A stretch of DNA of 64,000 nt from Hydnum rufescens UP504 (taxonomy: Eukaryota > Basidiomycota > Agaricomycetes > Cantharellales > Hydnaceae), in the NCBI GenBank assembly GCA_014904985.1, contig MU129052.1:79800-143799 (forward strand). The letters run 5' to 3'. Numbering within the stretch: position 1 is the stretch's first letter; each line of letters opens with the position of its first letter. Below the pieces are notes generated by a model. It saw only the letters and a list, made by a program, of their open reading frames with translations, was not told the DNA's origin and did no database searches. This document shows positions 11,099 to 23,600 of this stretch, in pieces. The translations under genes were made by a program, and so were the position numbers.

Positions 11099-12480
11099 TG
11101 TAAGCAGGATGGTTATCAACCAATCCAACTATTGTCTGCGAGGTTGAGCTGGGGATGAAGGAGGGAATCACAGAACTAATCCAGATGTTCAGGTCTGAGT
11201 GGAGGAAGGTCTTTTGAACAGGGGAAATTGCAGTGAGCCAGCAAAGCCCAAGCAATTAAGGGAGAATGTGTGTTTCAGTCAAATTACCACACCCTAAGAA
11301 TCCCTTCTTGAAACCTTAGTCAAAGTGTAGTTAGAACTCGCTTTTTGTAGTGAGAAATCACCCAGGGACCAGCAGCTGTTCAAGAAGCTTCAAACTGGAG
11401 GGAGGGGGAGAACTAATGAATTTGTGTGCTAGCTGCACCTAATATACAATCTGGACTTCAACTCAATAGAAAGTGAAAAAGTCGGACTTAAGGGACACAC
11501 AGGGAAAAAGAAATGAAGTTAAAATCTTCAAAACTGATGGAGATATTCCAATTTCAAGATAAAAGGGGAGATTGACACATTACATGCTATTCCTCCTTCA
11601 AACCTGGACACATTCCCTTAAGGAAAAGTGGAATAGGTCGCCCTGAGGATCTTCTCCATCGGACATAAGAGGGCCAGAAGTAATTCGCTATTTTGAATGG
11701 TGGAGCAAAGGGGGAGTCATGGGGAGGGAGTTGTCTTGTGAAAAATGGAGTTCACATCCGCTCATTTTGCCCTTCATACCATTCGATGCGCATTTTCAAC
11801 AGCTTTCAGGGAATGGTACTTGCAAACAAATCCAATAAGAATTGGCTTCAAAAATCAAGACATACTCCTTCAGAGTATGAATCATGGAAAGATATTGTTA
11901 CAGGGACCGCATTTTTCATCCGTTTGTTTTTTGTTTGGTACCCTTCGATAGGTACAATTCGTATCTTTCTGGGCATGGTCGTTTCGAGTTGATCCGATCA
12001 AAAATGATGGATAAATTCAAGAAATACTCCTTCAGAGTAGTGCAGCCCCTATCTGGATCATGTGATGAATCTGCAAGTCCAGAATCGGAACTAGGCCCAG
12101 TCTGCATTGTTACATAATCACAATCCATCACCCTTAAGGCAGTAGGATGACTTGGAAGAGCAGGCAAGTCATCCAGTCTTGAAGAAAGATGGCAAGTTGA
12201 ATTGCCTTGTCCACAGAAAATGGACTTGATGTAAGGCATAAACTGCCCCTTTTTGATGAGGACTGTTGAAGTCTGATGGATAGTCAATAAATTGACTGGT
12301 GGACATGGTAAAGGAATGAGGCGATATTATGAGTTGGAAAGGGGTGGGAATCCAATTGATTTCTTGAATAAATGAATAACAATAAATTTAAATGAGCGCA
12401 ATGACATGTAATTGTTTCAGTCATAAGGAAAATGGGCCTTGGATGAGGATTCTATGGTGTAGGGATTTATCCCTCCAACA
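11099..12480 (-). mobile_element. LTR-B copy (long terminal repeat)
   Basis: Read on the minus strand it starts TGTTGGAGGGAT at 12,480 and ends CTGCTTACA at 11,099, the same ends as the LTR-B copy at 15,151-16,514. Contains the ACCATTCGATGCG and GATCAAAACTGA modules. I see no matching short target duplication at its edges, so it may be an LTR of a larger, rearranged element rather than a clean solo LTR. Confidence 0.7.
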
Positions 12481-12561
12481 TATTAGGCCTCAGCTAAGTC
12501 GTGGTCCCTTGTGACAGGCATCCAAAAATACATTCTCGTTGTACAATACGCCATCATGTGA

Positions 12562-13493
12562 CTAAAGCTCTGACGGGGCATTGCCAATGACAATAGGTTT
12601 GCTTCGTTCTTGTTCTTGTTTGTTTGACTGGGAAGATGGCTCTTCAACTAAGACCTCTGGTTGTTTAAACACAAGTGGCATAGGTCTATTTGCCAAATCT
12701 GGGTCCTCCCACAGTTCCTTCTTCTTCTGGCTGATGATATTCACTATTTTGGCCATCCAAATGGCGTGACTCAGCATAGTTGGAACTATTGAGTTCCATT
12801 GGTGAAAAACACTCTGGACCTCAGCCTTCAAAGCCAGGAACCTTGGGTCCTCATTGTTGACTTTAACAGACATCGAAGTGAGTGCTCTGCGGGATAACTC
12901 ATTGATCGCAAGGTAATAATCCTCCATCGAAAAGGAATCAGTGTGAATCCTTAATAGGAGGTCTTTTAATGCATGAGTCGTCTTGACTGCATGCATTTGC
13001 TGAATGCTAATAGAATCAAATCATTTGTACAATGCAGATGTTGTCCTTTTGAAGTCCTTGATTAGGTCCTCCATTTGTTTCGTAAGAACATCTGCCGCAT
13101 CATGCAGATGCAGAAGTTCTTGGTTCAGGATCTCCAATGCATCTTTGGATGTTTCCTGGAGATTGTGACATTCCTTCTCATAGAATGCCAATTGAGAACC
13201 CACAATTCTGATGTTTTTCAAGACTTGGTCGGATATGCTAATAAAGGGGTCACATTTAACAATTTGAACTGAGACTCCATGGACTCACATGGGGAGTGAG
13301 GGAATGACAGGTGCTGACAAGGGTGCCAATGCTGCCACTGGTTGACTACCCAGCCCATAGCCTGCTGGCCAAGGCCCAATAGAATGAGGGCAATAATAAT
13401 AAGAGAAATGCCAATAATGGCAAGGATGACAATAACCCCCTTAGTGAATGGAGGGAGAGAGGAGATGAGAGCATTTGAGGAAGTAGGTGCCAT
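12562..13493 (-). CDS. Small membrane/coiled-coil protein, disrupted
   Basis: Minus-strand gene with ATG at 13,493 (MAPTSSNALISS). Residues about 19-42 form one strongly hydrophobic membrane segment (VIVILAIIGISLIIIALILL). The continuation, in another frame from about 13,270 down, contains a heptad-like helical region (LQETSKDALEILNQELLHLH) and a hydrophilic tail ending NAPSEL at 12,562. An intron or frameshift must lie near 13,260-13,300. A single in-frame TGA (13,018-13,020) is best explained as a former CGA. Together this suggests a membrane-anchored coiled-coil protein of about 300 residues. No known domain is recognised and function is unknown. It is the one coding region here that is not obviously part of a transposon. 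Confidence 0.45.
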
Positions 13494-13573
13494 ATGATAG
13501 AGTCGATGAAGAATGATACTCCAATGGGTAAGTCTTTAAGTGGAAGCAAATGTCAATTTGATCCTGACACTCT

Positions 13574-14612
13574 GATAATTGTCAAATCAAACTCTGGTTC
13601 AGCCAGTGTGTAGATGGGAGACTGTATTTCTGTTATTATTTGATGGGCTGGTTTGCTCTGATGGTTGATCACTCTCTAACAAATTGTGTATGGTGTTCAG
13701 TGAGGGATAATATTGTGTATGGACTAGCTATAGTCAATGATATATTGTGAGATGCTTATGAAAGGCTTATACGTGTTGTGTTAGACTGTTTACTGATATT
13801 TGTGTGTATCTATTTGTGTCCTCCTAGTCAAAATGCGGATTCTAAAGAGAGTTCTAGACTAGTTTAAGCTTGATTCAGTGTGTTAATGTGTTTCTTTCTT
13901 CTTCTGACTTGACTTCATTATTACTCACCTTTCCTTGGATGTCCAGCAACTCTAACCTTAGGTCCTGCAACTCTCCTTGGCTTAGTATTTCATGTAGAGG
14001 GCTTCCAGTGACTTAATTTCAACAACCTTGTATATGACTTAGCTCCAGATGGCTTTAGATCAGTACTCTCTTCAGATTCAAGCAGATTTGTAGACAGTAG
14101 TATATTCCCAGTAGTGAGGAGATGGGGGGATACAGGAAAATCTACCAGCTTTTATACCTTTCCTAGGTGGCTGTATTTGGAGAGAAATGACTCACTCATA
14201 TGTGAGTCATATGTAAGAACAATAAGGTTGCTAAGATGGGTGAGTCATTCATAAACAGAACAATAGGGTTGCTAAGAAGGTGTTATATTTCATAAAGTGG
14301 TTGCAAGGAAGGTGAGTCATTCATAAACAGAACAATAGGGTTGTCAAGGAGGTGTTATCTCATAAAGTGGTTGCAAGGAAGGTGAGTTATTCATAAACAG
14401 AACAATAGGGTTGTCAAGGAGGTGCTATCTTTCATGTCTGTGAAGTTCTAGAAGTTATTTGTGGCAATGGGAGATGAAATCAAAGGATATTTTCAAGTTC
14501 TTGGAGATTAATTTGTTTGAAGTCCAGTGGTTAAGATGTTTTTGTTACTGGTTAATAATAGGAACAAGTGCATGGGGTAAGATTCAATGCAGAGACAGCA
14601 GTTTGTATCTGG
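13574..14612 (-). mobile_element. Outer LTR-A, left part
   Basis: Matches 61,985-62,985 along its length (TCTGGTTCAGCCAGTGTG near 13,591). It is interrupted at 14,612/17,704 by a second LTR-A in the opposite orientation, flanked by the 4-bp duplication CTGG. It contains a three-copy tandem repeat of about 70 bp (14,225-14,430, GAGTCATTCATAAACAGAAC). Confidence 0.75.
14225..14430. repeat. Tandem repeat, about 70-bp unit, 3 copies
   Basis: Direct copies of a unit containing TTCATAAACAGAACAATAGG and CATAAAGTGGTTGCAAGGA inside LTR-A. The 62.6-62.8 kb LTR-A copy carries the same array. Confidence 0.8.
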
Positions 14613-15150
14613 TGTGGAAGGTAAAAACATCCAGTATCAGAAAACGCGAAATCACACCACTCCCAGCCTTTGGATGATCACATGACCAATTATGAAATTA
14701 ATTACGGCTACATGCAGAGATTGAATTTGTTCTACAACTCCCTCAGTTTTGATTGGAGAGGTACACCCATATAACGCTCAGAAAGCTACGATTCACACCT
14801 TTTGAACGGTACCAAACACAAGTTGAACAGACCAAAACTACACTCTCCAGGCCAATTTGACTATCAAAATCTGGGATTTCCAGTAAAAAACAAATTTCTC
14901 TGTCAGTTCGCATTCAATCCTCTCAGAGCAACTGCGCCTGGAAAGATATAAAACATCCACATCCAACGGTACTGAGCACATGAAGAACAGATTAAAACCG
15001 AACTCTACAGAATGATATTACTATCAGAATCACCACCCATCAGTATTTTATGAATTTCTCTGTCAGTTCACATCCAATTTGCTCAGAATTACTACACCCA
15101 GAAAGCTGTTAAAAATCTGCATCGAATGATACCAAGAGCATCTATTACAG

Positions 15151-16514
15151 TGTAAGCAGGAATCTCCTAAGAGACTATGCCACAGCCCAAGATTGTTGAA
15201 TCGAGGACGAAAGGAGAGGGCCATGGAGTCAATCCATAGGTTAAGGTCCGATTGAATGAAAGGCCTTGAGGTTGAGAATTTGTCTTGCTAGGGCGGGCTT
15301 GCTCTAACAATGAATGAATGGAGGATTTAATTCAGAAATCACACTGATGGCTCTCCTCTTGAGGGCCTATCCAAAGCGTGAACAATACTAGATGTATTCT
15401 GGAAGTCACCCTGATGCCAACAGCTGTCCTTCAAGACTTTAGAGACTGAGGGTGAGGGGGAAATCAATCAAAATTCGCATCCCCTGCACTTAATATACAT
15501 CTTGGAATAATGCCATGGTAACCGGCAGAAAGGTGGTGTTAAGGCAAAAATGATGAAAAAGAGATTGAGTCAAAAGCTTCAAAACTGAAGGAGATATTCA
15601 ATTAACACATCAGAATAGGGGAATATGGCTTAACCAAGGTATTCCTCCTCTCCTACTGAACAGAATCCCTTGGGGAAAGGTGGAACTGGTCGCCCTAGAC
15701 GTACCCTCCATCAGACATAGGGTGCCGGAACCATAATTGCCTTAGTAATCAGAAAAAGCAGAGGTAAAAGTGAAATGAGACATGAGACTAAATTACAGAA
15801 AGCCAAGTTCTAATCCGCTCGTTTTGCCCCTGGTACCATTCAATGTGGATTTTTAGCGTCTTTCCAGGGGTGGTTGTTACTAACGAATCGGATCAAAACT
15901 GGTGGAGATATTTGCGAAATACTGAAGGATAGTGTGGAGCATAAGGTAAAATCGACCTGGAGGATGTAGTTCGCATCCGATAAATACGTATGTGGTACCG
16001 TTGGATAAGTATTGATCGTAGCTTTCTGGGCGCTATCTTGCCGAGTTGATCTGATCAAAAATGAGGGAGATATTCGTGAAATACTCCTTGAGAGTATGGG
16101 AATAGCCCCTATTTAACATGTGACTAATCTGCAAGTTGGATCCAAAGGATTAGGCAATCTTGATTATATAATTGGGACTCATATATCCCTGCCGAGGTAA
16201 TGAGCAATGCATAATGGATTGAGTACCAAACAAACAGGGCAAGTTGAATTGCCTGAGCCACAGTTGGCTGGGCTTGAAGTAACTACAATTTGAGGTAGTC
16301 TGTTGAAGACTTGGAGATGGACAAATAAATGTCTCATGTACAAGGTGGAGGAAAGAGAAACAAAATGGGTCTTGGAGAATTGAAATCCACATCATATGGC
16401 AATCAAAGGAATGATAGGTATTTGAAGGATTGGAATTGAATAAATTGAATTCATTTGAGGAGGTAGATGGGTCCTGAAGTGGAATCTATGTAGTAGGGTT
16501 TTATCCCTCCAACA
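15151..16514 (-). mobile_element. Solo LTR-B, 1,364 bp
   Basis: Minus orientation, starting TGTTGGAGGGATAAAACCC at 16,514 and ending CTTACA at 15,151. Flanked by the exact 4-bp duplication ACAG (15,147-15,150; 16,515-16,518). The equivalent point in the 62.98 kb LTR-A is uninterrupted, which confirms the insertion. Contains modules TACCATTCAATGTGG, GATCAAAACTG and AATACTCCTTGAGAG. Confidence 0.85.
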
Positions 16515-17329
16515 ACAGATGCAAACTGCTGTTTCTGCATTGAATCCCATCCCATGCACTTGTCCCCATTATCAACCAGCAACAAAACACCTTAACCATT
16601 GGACTATGCTCAAATTAATCACCAAAACCCGGAGATATCCTTTCATTTCCCCTCCCAGAATGCTCCACATGGTCAGTGACCTCATGCTCCAAGCATTCCA
16701 CATGCTCAGCAAATTGGTGACATCACCCCTTCTATGATTTCTTTTGTTCTCTTATGCATGACTCACCTATGACACATCTATGACATCATCCTTCTATGAT
16801 TTCTTTTGTTCTCTTTATGCATGACTCACCTATGACTCATATCTTCACTTTTCTTTTGTTCTCATCTATGACTCACATATGACTCACCCATGAGGGAGTC
16901 ATTTTCTTTAAACACAGCCACCTCCAGAAAGGTATAAAAGCTGGTAGATTTCCTGTATCCCCACACAATCATCTCCTCTCTGGAAATCATCACTGTCAAC
17001 TTTTCTGCTTGCCTCTAAAGAACAGTCTATCTATAAGCCATCTGGAGCTAAGTCATCTTCAAGGTTGTTGAGACAAAGCCACTGGAAACCTTCTATGTGA
17101 ATCACTAAAGCCAAGGATAGTTGCAGGACCTAAGGTTAGAGTTGCTGGACATCCAAGGAAAAGTAAGCATAACAAAATACAAATCAGGTTTTGAGGAGAG
17201 AAGGAAGAAAGACACTAACAAGACTAACCAAGCACTGACCAGTCTGTAGCCCACAGATATCTGCATTTTGACCAGGAGAATGTAAACAAGAATACACAAA
17301 TATCAGTAAACAAACCAACACAACATGAA

Positions 17330-17525
17330 CAATGTATAAGCCTTTCCACAAGCATCCCAGATGTATAAGCCTTTCCATAAGCATCCCACATGATGTATAA
17401 GCCTTTCCACAAGCATCCCCTACATATAAGCCTTTCTACAAGCATCCCACACAACATATAAGCCTTTCTACAAGCATCCCACATGATGTATAAGCCTTTC
17501 TACAAGCATCCCCTATGATATATCA
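17330..17525. repeat. Minisatellite, about 28-bp unit, 6-7 copies
   Basis: Direct copies of TATAAGCCTTTCCACAAGCA plus a short spacer. The other LTR-A copies (13,745-13,780; 62,160-62,195) carry one unit, so this is an expansion private to this copy. Confidence 0.85.
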
Positions 17526-17703
17526 TTGACTACAGCTAGTCCCTGTTCTCCACTGAACACCATACACATCTTGCAGAGTGTGATCAACCATTGAAGCAAA
17601 CCAACCCAACAAATAACAACAGAAATACAGTCTCCCATCTACACACTGGCTGAACCAGATTTTGATTTGACAGTCATCAGAGCTCCCAACCCTTCTTCTA
17701 TAC

Positions 17704-18241
17704 TGGAATAGGTGTGCTTGGTACCATTCAACATGGATTTTCAATAGCTTTCTGGTCACAGTGTTTTTGAGAAGATCAGATGTGAACTGACAGAGAAATT
17801 CATAAAATACTGATGGGTGTTGATTCTGATAGTAATATTGTTCTGTAGAGTGCAGTTTTGATCTGTTCTTCACATTGCTGGTACCATCAGATGCGGATTT
17901 TCAACATCTTTCTAGGTGTGGTAATTTCGAGAGGATTGGATGTGAACTGACAGAGAAATTCATTTTATACTGGAAATTCTGGATTTTGATAGTAAAATCA
18001 GTCTGGAGAGTGCAGTTGTGGTCCATTCAACTTGTGTTTGGTACCATTAGAAAGGTGTGAATTGGAGCTTTCTAAGTGTTATATGGGTGTATGTTTCTGA
18101 TCAAAACTGATGGATTAATCGGATAAATTCTGTTTTCATGCATAGCCATAATTAATTTTGTAATAGGTCACATGATTGTCCCATAGGCTGGAAGTGGTGT
18201 GATTTTGCATTTTCTGATACTGGATGTTTTTATCTTCCACA
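17704..18241 (-). mobile_element. Outer LTR-A, right part
   Basis: Continues the copy begun at 13,574 and ends ATCTTCCACA at 18,241, the inverse of the TGTGGAAGAT terminus. Contains three successive degenerate modules of about 150 bp (TGGTACCATT..GATG..GGATTTT..). Confidence 0.75.
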
Positions 18242-18658
18242 GTGGCATTCAGTGGTTAGGTGGGGGCTGGCACAGTGGCCACAGGACTTCTGGGCCAAAC
18301 ACCAAGCTGCAGTATGGCTGAAGTGTTGGCAGTTGTGACACTGGAGGACTGAGTGACATGATTTCTTCATGGCTAGAAGGGTGCCATTGAAAGAGATGGA
18401 ATTGATTATCACATTGTTGGTGTTGCAGGGGTTGTGGAGGTGGAGGACCAGTGAGGAGAACTTCTTGTTGGTGTCTAAGTTGGGGTGAGCCCATATGACA
18501 CAGGCTAGGCTGTCCAGTATGCCTGGGTTGCTGGATTTAAGGTCCTTGAAGTCATCTTTTGACATAGGGTCAAAGGAGGTGGGAATGTGGTGTGCTATAA
18601 TGGCAAAGACTGGTTGGCAGAGTGTGAGCTCTTTACTGAGGAGAGGGACCCAGCTAAT
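18242..18658 (-). pseudogene. LINE-type ORF1 (Gag-like) with zinc knuckles, C-terminal part
   Basis: Minus-strand frame open from about 18,650 to 18,242. Near its C-terminus are two cysteine clusters, QCHNCQHFSHTAAWC and CGHCASPHLTTEC, the CX2CX4HX4C-type knuckles of non-LTR retrotransposon ORF1 proteins (Tad/Jockey-like), which bind the element's RNA. LTR-A truncates it at 18,242. The upstream part continues beyond the solo LTR at 18,664-19,201. No reverse transcriptase is adjacent, so this is a fragment. A Gag of another retroelement class cannot be fully excluded. Confidence 0.6.
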
Positions 18659-18663
18659 GTTAG

Positions 18664-19201
18664 TGTAATGAAGTGCCTCCCAGATTCAGGAGGGCACTCA
18701 TTATCATACTTGGACAAAGCAAGTCAACAGGGGAGAGTACGATAAGGGAGAATAGGAGGAGAAAGGGTAATCACACTGCCCTCAGCACTAGCTTTGGACA
18801 GAGGAGCTGGACACAGAGCTAAGCACTGGCTTTGCTCTGAGTCCAGGGGGAAAGAGTGTGAGGGAGTGGGAGGAATGGTGAAAGGATATAAAGTAGTGAC
18901 TGGCCAGGTGGCACAGTCACTAAGGAGAGAGTGGGGGGTCAGTGAGAGGAATGGACTATCCTACTCACTGCTTTCCCAGCTAGGGTCCCAAGGCACAAGT
19001 CTGAGCCAGGGAAAGGGGTAGTATTGATGGCTACTAGGGGCCAACTAGATAGCAAGATAGATGCAGAGACAGAGGCAGAGATTCATGGTTTCTCACTAGG
19101 TGATGAAGATCCAGGCAAAGGTTACTTATTAATTCTGTGGAATCTGCCATATATACATGGCTTTTGAGTCCTAACTTAATTATGTAATACACTATATTAC
19201 A
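18664..19201 (-). mobile_element. Solo LTR of the chromovirus family, 538 bp
   Basis: Ends TGTAATG..ATATTACA with an exact 5-bp duplication GTTAG (18,659-18,663; 19,202-19,206). The interior (GCACTAGCTTTGGACAGAGG, GCTAAGCACTGGCTTTGC) is a degenerate version of the LTR at 52,232-52,811. Inserted into the LINE ORF1. Confidence 0.85.
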
Positions 19202-19206
19202 GTTAG

Positions 19207-19386
19207 AGCAGAGGTGGTCAGTGTCAGTGACAGAATTCATAGTGATAATGATGTCCTTCATGGCATGGTGCAAGACTGTGTGTACTTTCAGGGGTTTTCC
19301 ATTTGAGTTGACAATGCTAGCAGATTCAATGGTGGTGTCAGCCAGCTGTTTGAGCTCTGGGAAGAGGGTGGTGGGGTAAGCTGGTG
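19207..19386 (-). pseudogene. LINE-type ORF1, N-ward part
   Basis: Minus-strand frame (TLFPELKQLADTTIES, HHAMKDIIITMNSVTDTDHL) that the solo LTR separates from the zinc-knuckle part. The same reading sense continues across the LTR once one copy of GTTAG is removed. Confidence 0.5.
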
Positions 19387-19800
19387 TTGGAGGGATAAAA
19401 CCCTATTATGTACATACCTCATTCAGGCCCAACTACCTCCTCAAACAGATCCATATTTTTACATTTCCCTTGTATCCATACTCATCATTCCTTTGGCCAT
19501 CATATAGCATGGATTCCACATCCCTGGAACCATGGTCCTTTTACTTTTCCTCTACCCTATATATGAGACAATTACTTGTCTGTCCATGGCACTTCAATAG
19601 GCCATCCAAAACTGTACTTATTCCAAGCCAGTTTAACAAGGCTACAGCAATTCAACTTGCTTACTTTTGCCCACCTATTGTATCACTATCAGTGTATCCA
19701 ATTGCCTCAAGGGTGGTATTTGACCTTGGATTATGTAACACAACTCTCACTTCAACTTGTGGTGTGGAAGGAATAACTGTCTGGTATCTGAAAATGTGAG
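19387..19800 (+). mobile_element. LTR-B fragment
   Basis: Starts TGTTGGAGGGATAAAACCC at about 19,387 and shows the LTR-B order (CCTCCTCAAACAGATCC, GCAATTCAACTTGC) before ending near 19,800. 3' truncated. Confidence 0.7.
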
Positions 19801-20274
19801 TTTGGAAGTGCTCTGACCTTAGACCTTGATCAATGATCTGTTGGAGTGTTTAGGACAACCTCATGTTGCTACTGCCCAAAGATATTGAGGAAACTCAGTT
19901 GAAATGTCTCCATTTGACAAACAAAATAAAAAGTTTTCTACCTGTCAAAAAAATGCTTATGCCAAGATTTGTAATCAAAAACCCAGACTCAAAAGTATGA
20001 CTAAGCAATTCATATGACTCAGCCTGATTAGTCATCCAAATGTCCCACAACTGCACCATTCCAAACATCACACAGACTTTGATGCAGAAAAGTACACAGA
20101 CATCCAAAAATACATATAAGGAATCAAGTTTTGTAGTTTTAGGTAGCTTTTAGATAAGACTCCCCATGAAATAAAGCAGTTACAGACAAGAAATTCAATT
20201 GGCCCAGTGACTGAAAGGCATACTCAGAGCAACAATGAGAAGTTGTAGATAGTTGTAGGACCCTCAGTGTAGGT
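19801..20274. other. No gene recognised
   Basis: Degenerate repeat sequence leading into the KDZ target site. The last 45 bases resemble 3,405-3,447 (inverted). Confidence 0.5.
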
Positions 20275-20283
20275 GTTGCTAGA

Positions 20284-20470
20284 CAACTCAGTCAGCCACA
20301 AATGTAGGTCTAGTTAGATATTATGAGCCTTGCATTTATATAGTCTAACTAGAGGTTTTGATGCTGGGGCCCCTGGGGCCAGCTAACCTGATTTCCGTGG
20401 TTCAGGCAGGGGCCCCCAGGGGCCCCTGTGTGGGACTTCACATATCAAACCAAGCTCCAACTTATAGATC
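20284..20470 (+). repeat. KDZ left TIR and subterminal GGGGCCCC region
   Basis: Begins CAACTCAGTCAGCC, continues through GCATTTATATAGTCTAACTA to GGGGCCCCTGGGGCC and GGGGGCCCCCAGGGG-like blocks. Nearly identical for about 185 bp to the right end (inverted) of the 5.0 kb hairpin-intron element (61,038-61,222). Confidence 0.85.
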
Positions 20471-20657
20471 TCAACTAGGACTCTCTCCCATACCACTGTA
20501 GTAGAACCAACTTCTATTATGAGGTGTATGTACAAACTATGGACACAGAGGAGTATTTATACACAGGAGTGGGATTAGAAAACTATAAGACATGATGTAG
20601 TTATACACAGGGGTGGAATTAGAAGAGTATAAGTCGTGAGATGAGGTCACTGGGACA

Positions 20658-23600
20658 TTAGAAGAGATTATGGTTATTTGTGTCTTGTGGAAAAAGAAGA
20701 GAAGTCCATAGATCAAACTGAATGGGAGATAGTGACACAGAGCTGGTCATTGAGGTTGGATTGGTAGGATAGACAGGCACACCAGAATATGTCGCTGTGG
20801 GCACTGTGTTACTGAAGGTCAATGTTGATGGTCCATACAGGTTTGGATTAGAACCCAGACCCATTGTACTTAAGCCTAAATCGACACCGAGGCCTGAACC
20901 TGAACCATCAGAGTTCCAAACACCACCTGGACCAACACCAGGGTGCATCATGGCCACAGGATTTGAACTCGATGTCGCCAAATGATCCAAATTTGAAGTC
21001 ACTGAAGGTTCCAAATTCGAAGCCATTGAATGGTCCAAATTCAAAGTTCCCAAATAATTCAAACTTGAACTCGCTGGAGGCTCCAATCTTGAACTTGCTG
21101 GAGGATCCAATCTCGAACCTGCTGGAGGACCTGATCTTGAACTTGCTGGAGGATCCAATCTCGAACCTGCTGGAGGACCTGATCTTGAACTTGCTGGAGG
21201 ATCCAATCTCAAACCTGCTGGAGGACCGATCTTGAACTCGCTGGAGGATCCAATCTCGAACCTGCTGGAGGACCCAATCTCAAAGTCACTGAATGACTTG
21301 AAGTTGTGGGAGAATTTGATGCCAAAGCCATTGGGTTATCAAAGTACAGAGAATCAGAGTCAGATTCATCAATGAAGGGCTTTGATTGAATGCAAGTAGA
21401 CCTTGCAATGCCCTTGGACTTCACAGCAGAAGCTGGGGCTTTCTGAGATTTCCATGAGGTCAGTTTGGGCTGCCTTGTTGAAGTCGTGGTTGACTCGGAT
21501 CCAAAGTCTAGCCCTGCATCTTGGACACAGCAGACTGCATTACCATCCCTGTCAATGACCAATGGGACAGCAGTGTCATCATCAGCATCATCCTCGCCCC
21601 ATCTTTCAAGCTTAATGGGGCAGCTATTCCCCTTTTGGAACTCGGAAACAAGGAATCTCCACTGTCCACTTTCCCAGCTCTTGTTGGTGTGGCTTGGATG
21701 TGGAGCAGGGCATTCTTCTTCAAGCAGCCACCCAACGAAGCGAATACGATGCCGGCGAAGCAATGCAAGTAATCGGACCCAAGGAACAGAAACCGGAAAC
21801 CAGGCATGGCCATTGGAGATGAACAAGTTCCTCAAATACTTTGAGGTCGCAGAGTAGGCCGAGTCTCTGGTCTTAAGTTCATGTTCTCGCTGTACTTTTT
21901 CTGCCTCTTCATGCCACTTCGAAATTCCAGTAGCATCCAGCCACTCATTCATGAGTTTAACGAACAGCTCCTCAAGAGACTTCTTCAGATTAAACTGCTT
22001 CTTGGCAAGCTGTTGGATTTCTGAAGATCCAAAAAGGATGGCATTCTGTGCATGGGCAGCATATGCATCAGGCCGAGAGCAAACAACAAATGCAACAACA
22101 TGGGCATCAAAAGTGGCCATGTGCTGAATTTTGCCCATGAGAAGCTTCTTTTTCTGATGGATGTATTTGGCGAGCTTGGTGCCACTTGTGACTTGGACAT
22201 CCTTATCCACCTTCGATTGTTGGGTGAGTGATCGCAGGTCATCTAGCCATGCCTCTAGGCCGTCGGCGTCCCCATTGAACCGTTCTTTCTCCTTGGCATA
22301 TTTGAGTTGAAGTCCACCTGGAGACACTAAAAAGTGGAAGGGGTTTATCAGCATCAACTAAACCATCACAATAAACACGGAGGACTAACGTTTGGGAAGA
22401 CCAGCAAGTTTCCATTTTCAACTATATCCATTGAATGGATTAGGCAGCCACTTGGAGTGGAAAGAGTCACCAAGATTTGCCAGTCGGAGGACTTGATGCA
22501 GTGAGCAGTTATATTTTTTGGCCATGGCTTCCAAAGTGTGATGAAAGGCCTCAGTAACCCCATGCACTTCATCCACCAGTGCAGTAGGAAAGGGACCCCT
22601 ATTGTACTGTGGTTGGTGAGGCTGGCCTTCTCCATCACTGCTCAATCAGGTGTCATTGATGTCATTGTCATCTTCGATGTCGCTAACACCTGCTTCGATA
22701 TCTGAGCCCAGATCAGCATCTCACGACTCCACTTCATCCTCCGAAATTGCTTCCACTCCCTTGCCCTTGCCATAGGGGACCTTGAAGGGTACACGAAGTT
22801 GTTTTCTTCGAGTGGACTTCAAAGTTGGCAAGGTGTGTGCATCAGTCACTGGGAGTTGGATTGATGGCAACACTTGATCCTTGGGATGACGAATGGGCAG
22901 CACAGGAACCGGTGCAGAAGGGCGAGTGCTTGTTATAGCAGGATTCACAGAGGGGCGACTCCCTGACAATGGCAATACGGACAGTTGGGACTCTGGATTG
23001 CTTAGGAGGAAGAAGTTAGATCATACATGAAGAACTGAAACCCAATCAAACATACCTTGACTTCTTAAGAGCCTTCACCAACTTCAGGATTTTGATCTCA
23101 AATTGTTCCAGCTTGAGACCGCGAGTGTTGGCAAAGAAGGCCAATCCTTCAACAATGCCAAGAGTGCCACATGGACCCTGCCTCATCTCTTTAGCAAGAC
23201 AAGATACATTTACACCTTGAAAGATGTGATTAAGAGTGTGATCAATGAACTCGCAGTCTTCACTGGGATCTGCCCCTTGGTCAGGGAGGGACCAGAGTAG
23301 GGTGTCGACCTGGGTAGCATCCCAGACATAGAGAAGATCCCCTGGGCGTGCTTCTGGAATGCTAGTAGGCAGATTAAGTGCCAATGTCCATGTGTCATTG
23401 AGCAATTTGCGAGGGTCACCAATTTGTTGTGCTTCGTCCAACAGCTGGTCAGGCATATCAGATTCTGGCATAGACCCTCCATCATCAGAGGAAATGTCCA
23501 TGACTGAGGATGGTCTGACATGACTGCCAGACAGAAGCACTGTGGGTTCTTCATTGTACCCAAACGTTGAAGATGCACATTTGGGTTCAGAGCTTTGGAC

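Larger units (their letters stand above)
14613..17703 (+). mobile_element. Inner LTR-A, inserted into the outer LTR-A
   Basis: Starts TGTGGAAG at 14,613 and ends CTTCTTCTATA at 17,703. Flanked by CTGG on both sides (14,609-14,612; 17,704-17,707). It is interrupted by LTR-B at 15,151-16,514. Without that insert it is about 1.7 kb, and it carries an expanded repeat at 17,330-17,525. Confidence 0.8.
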
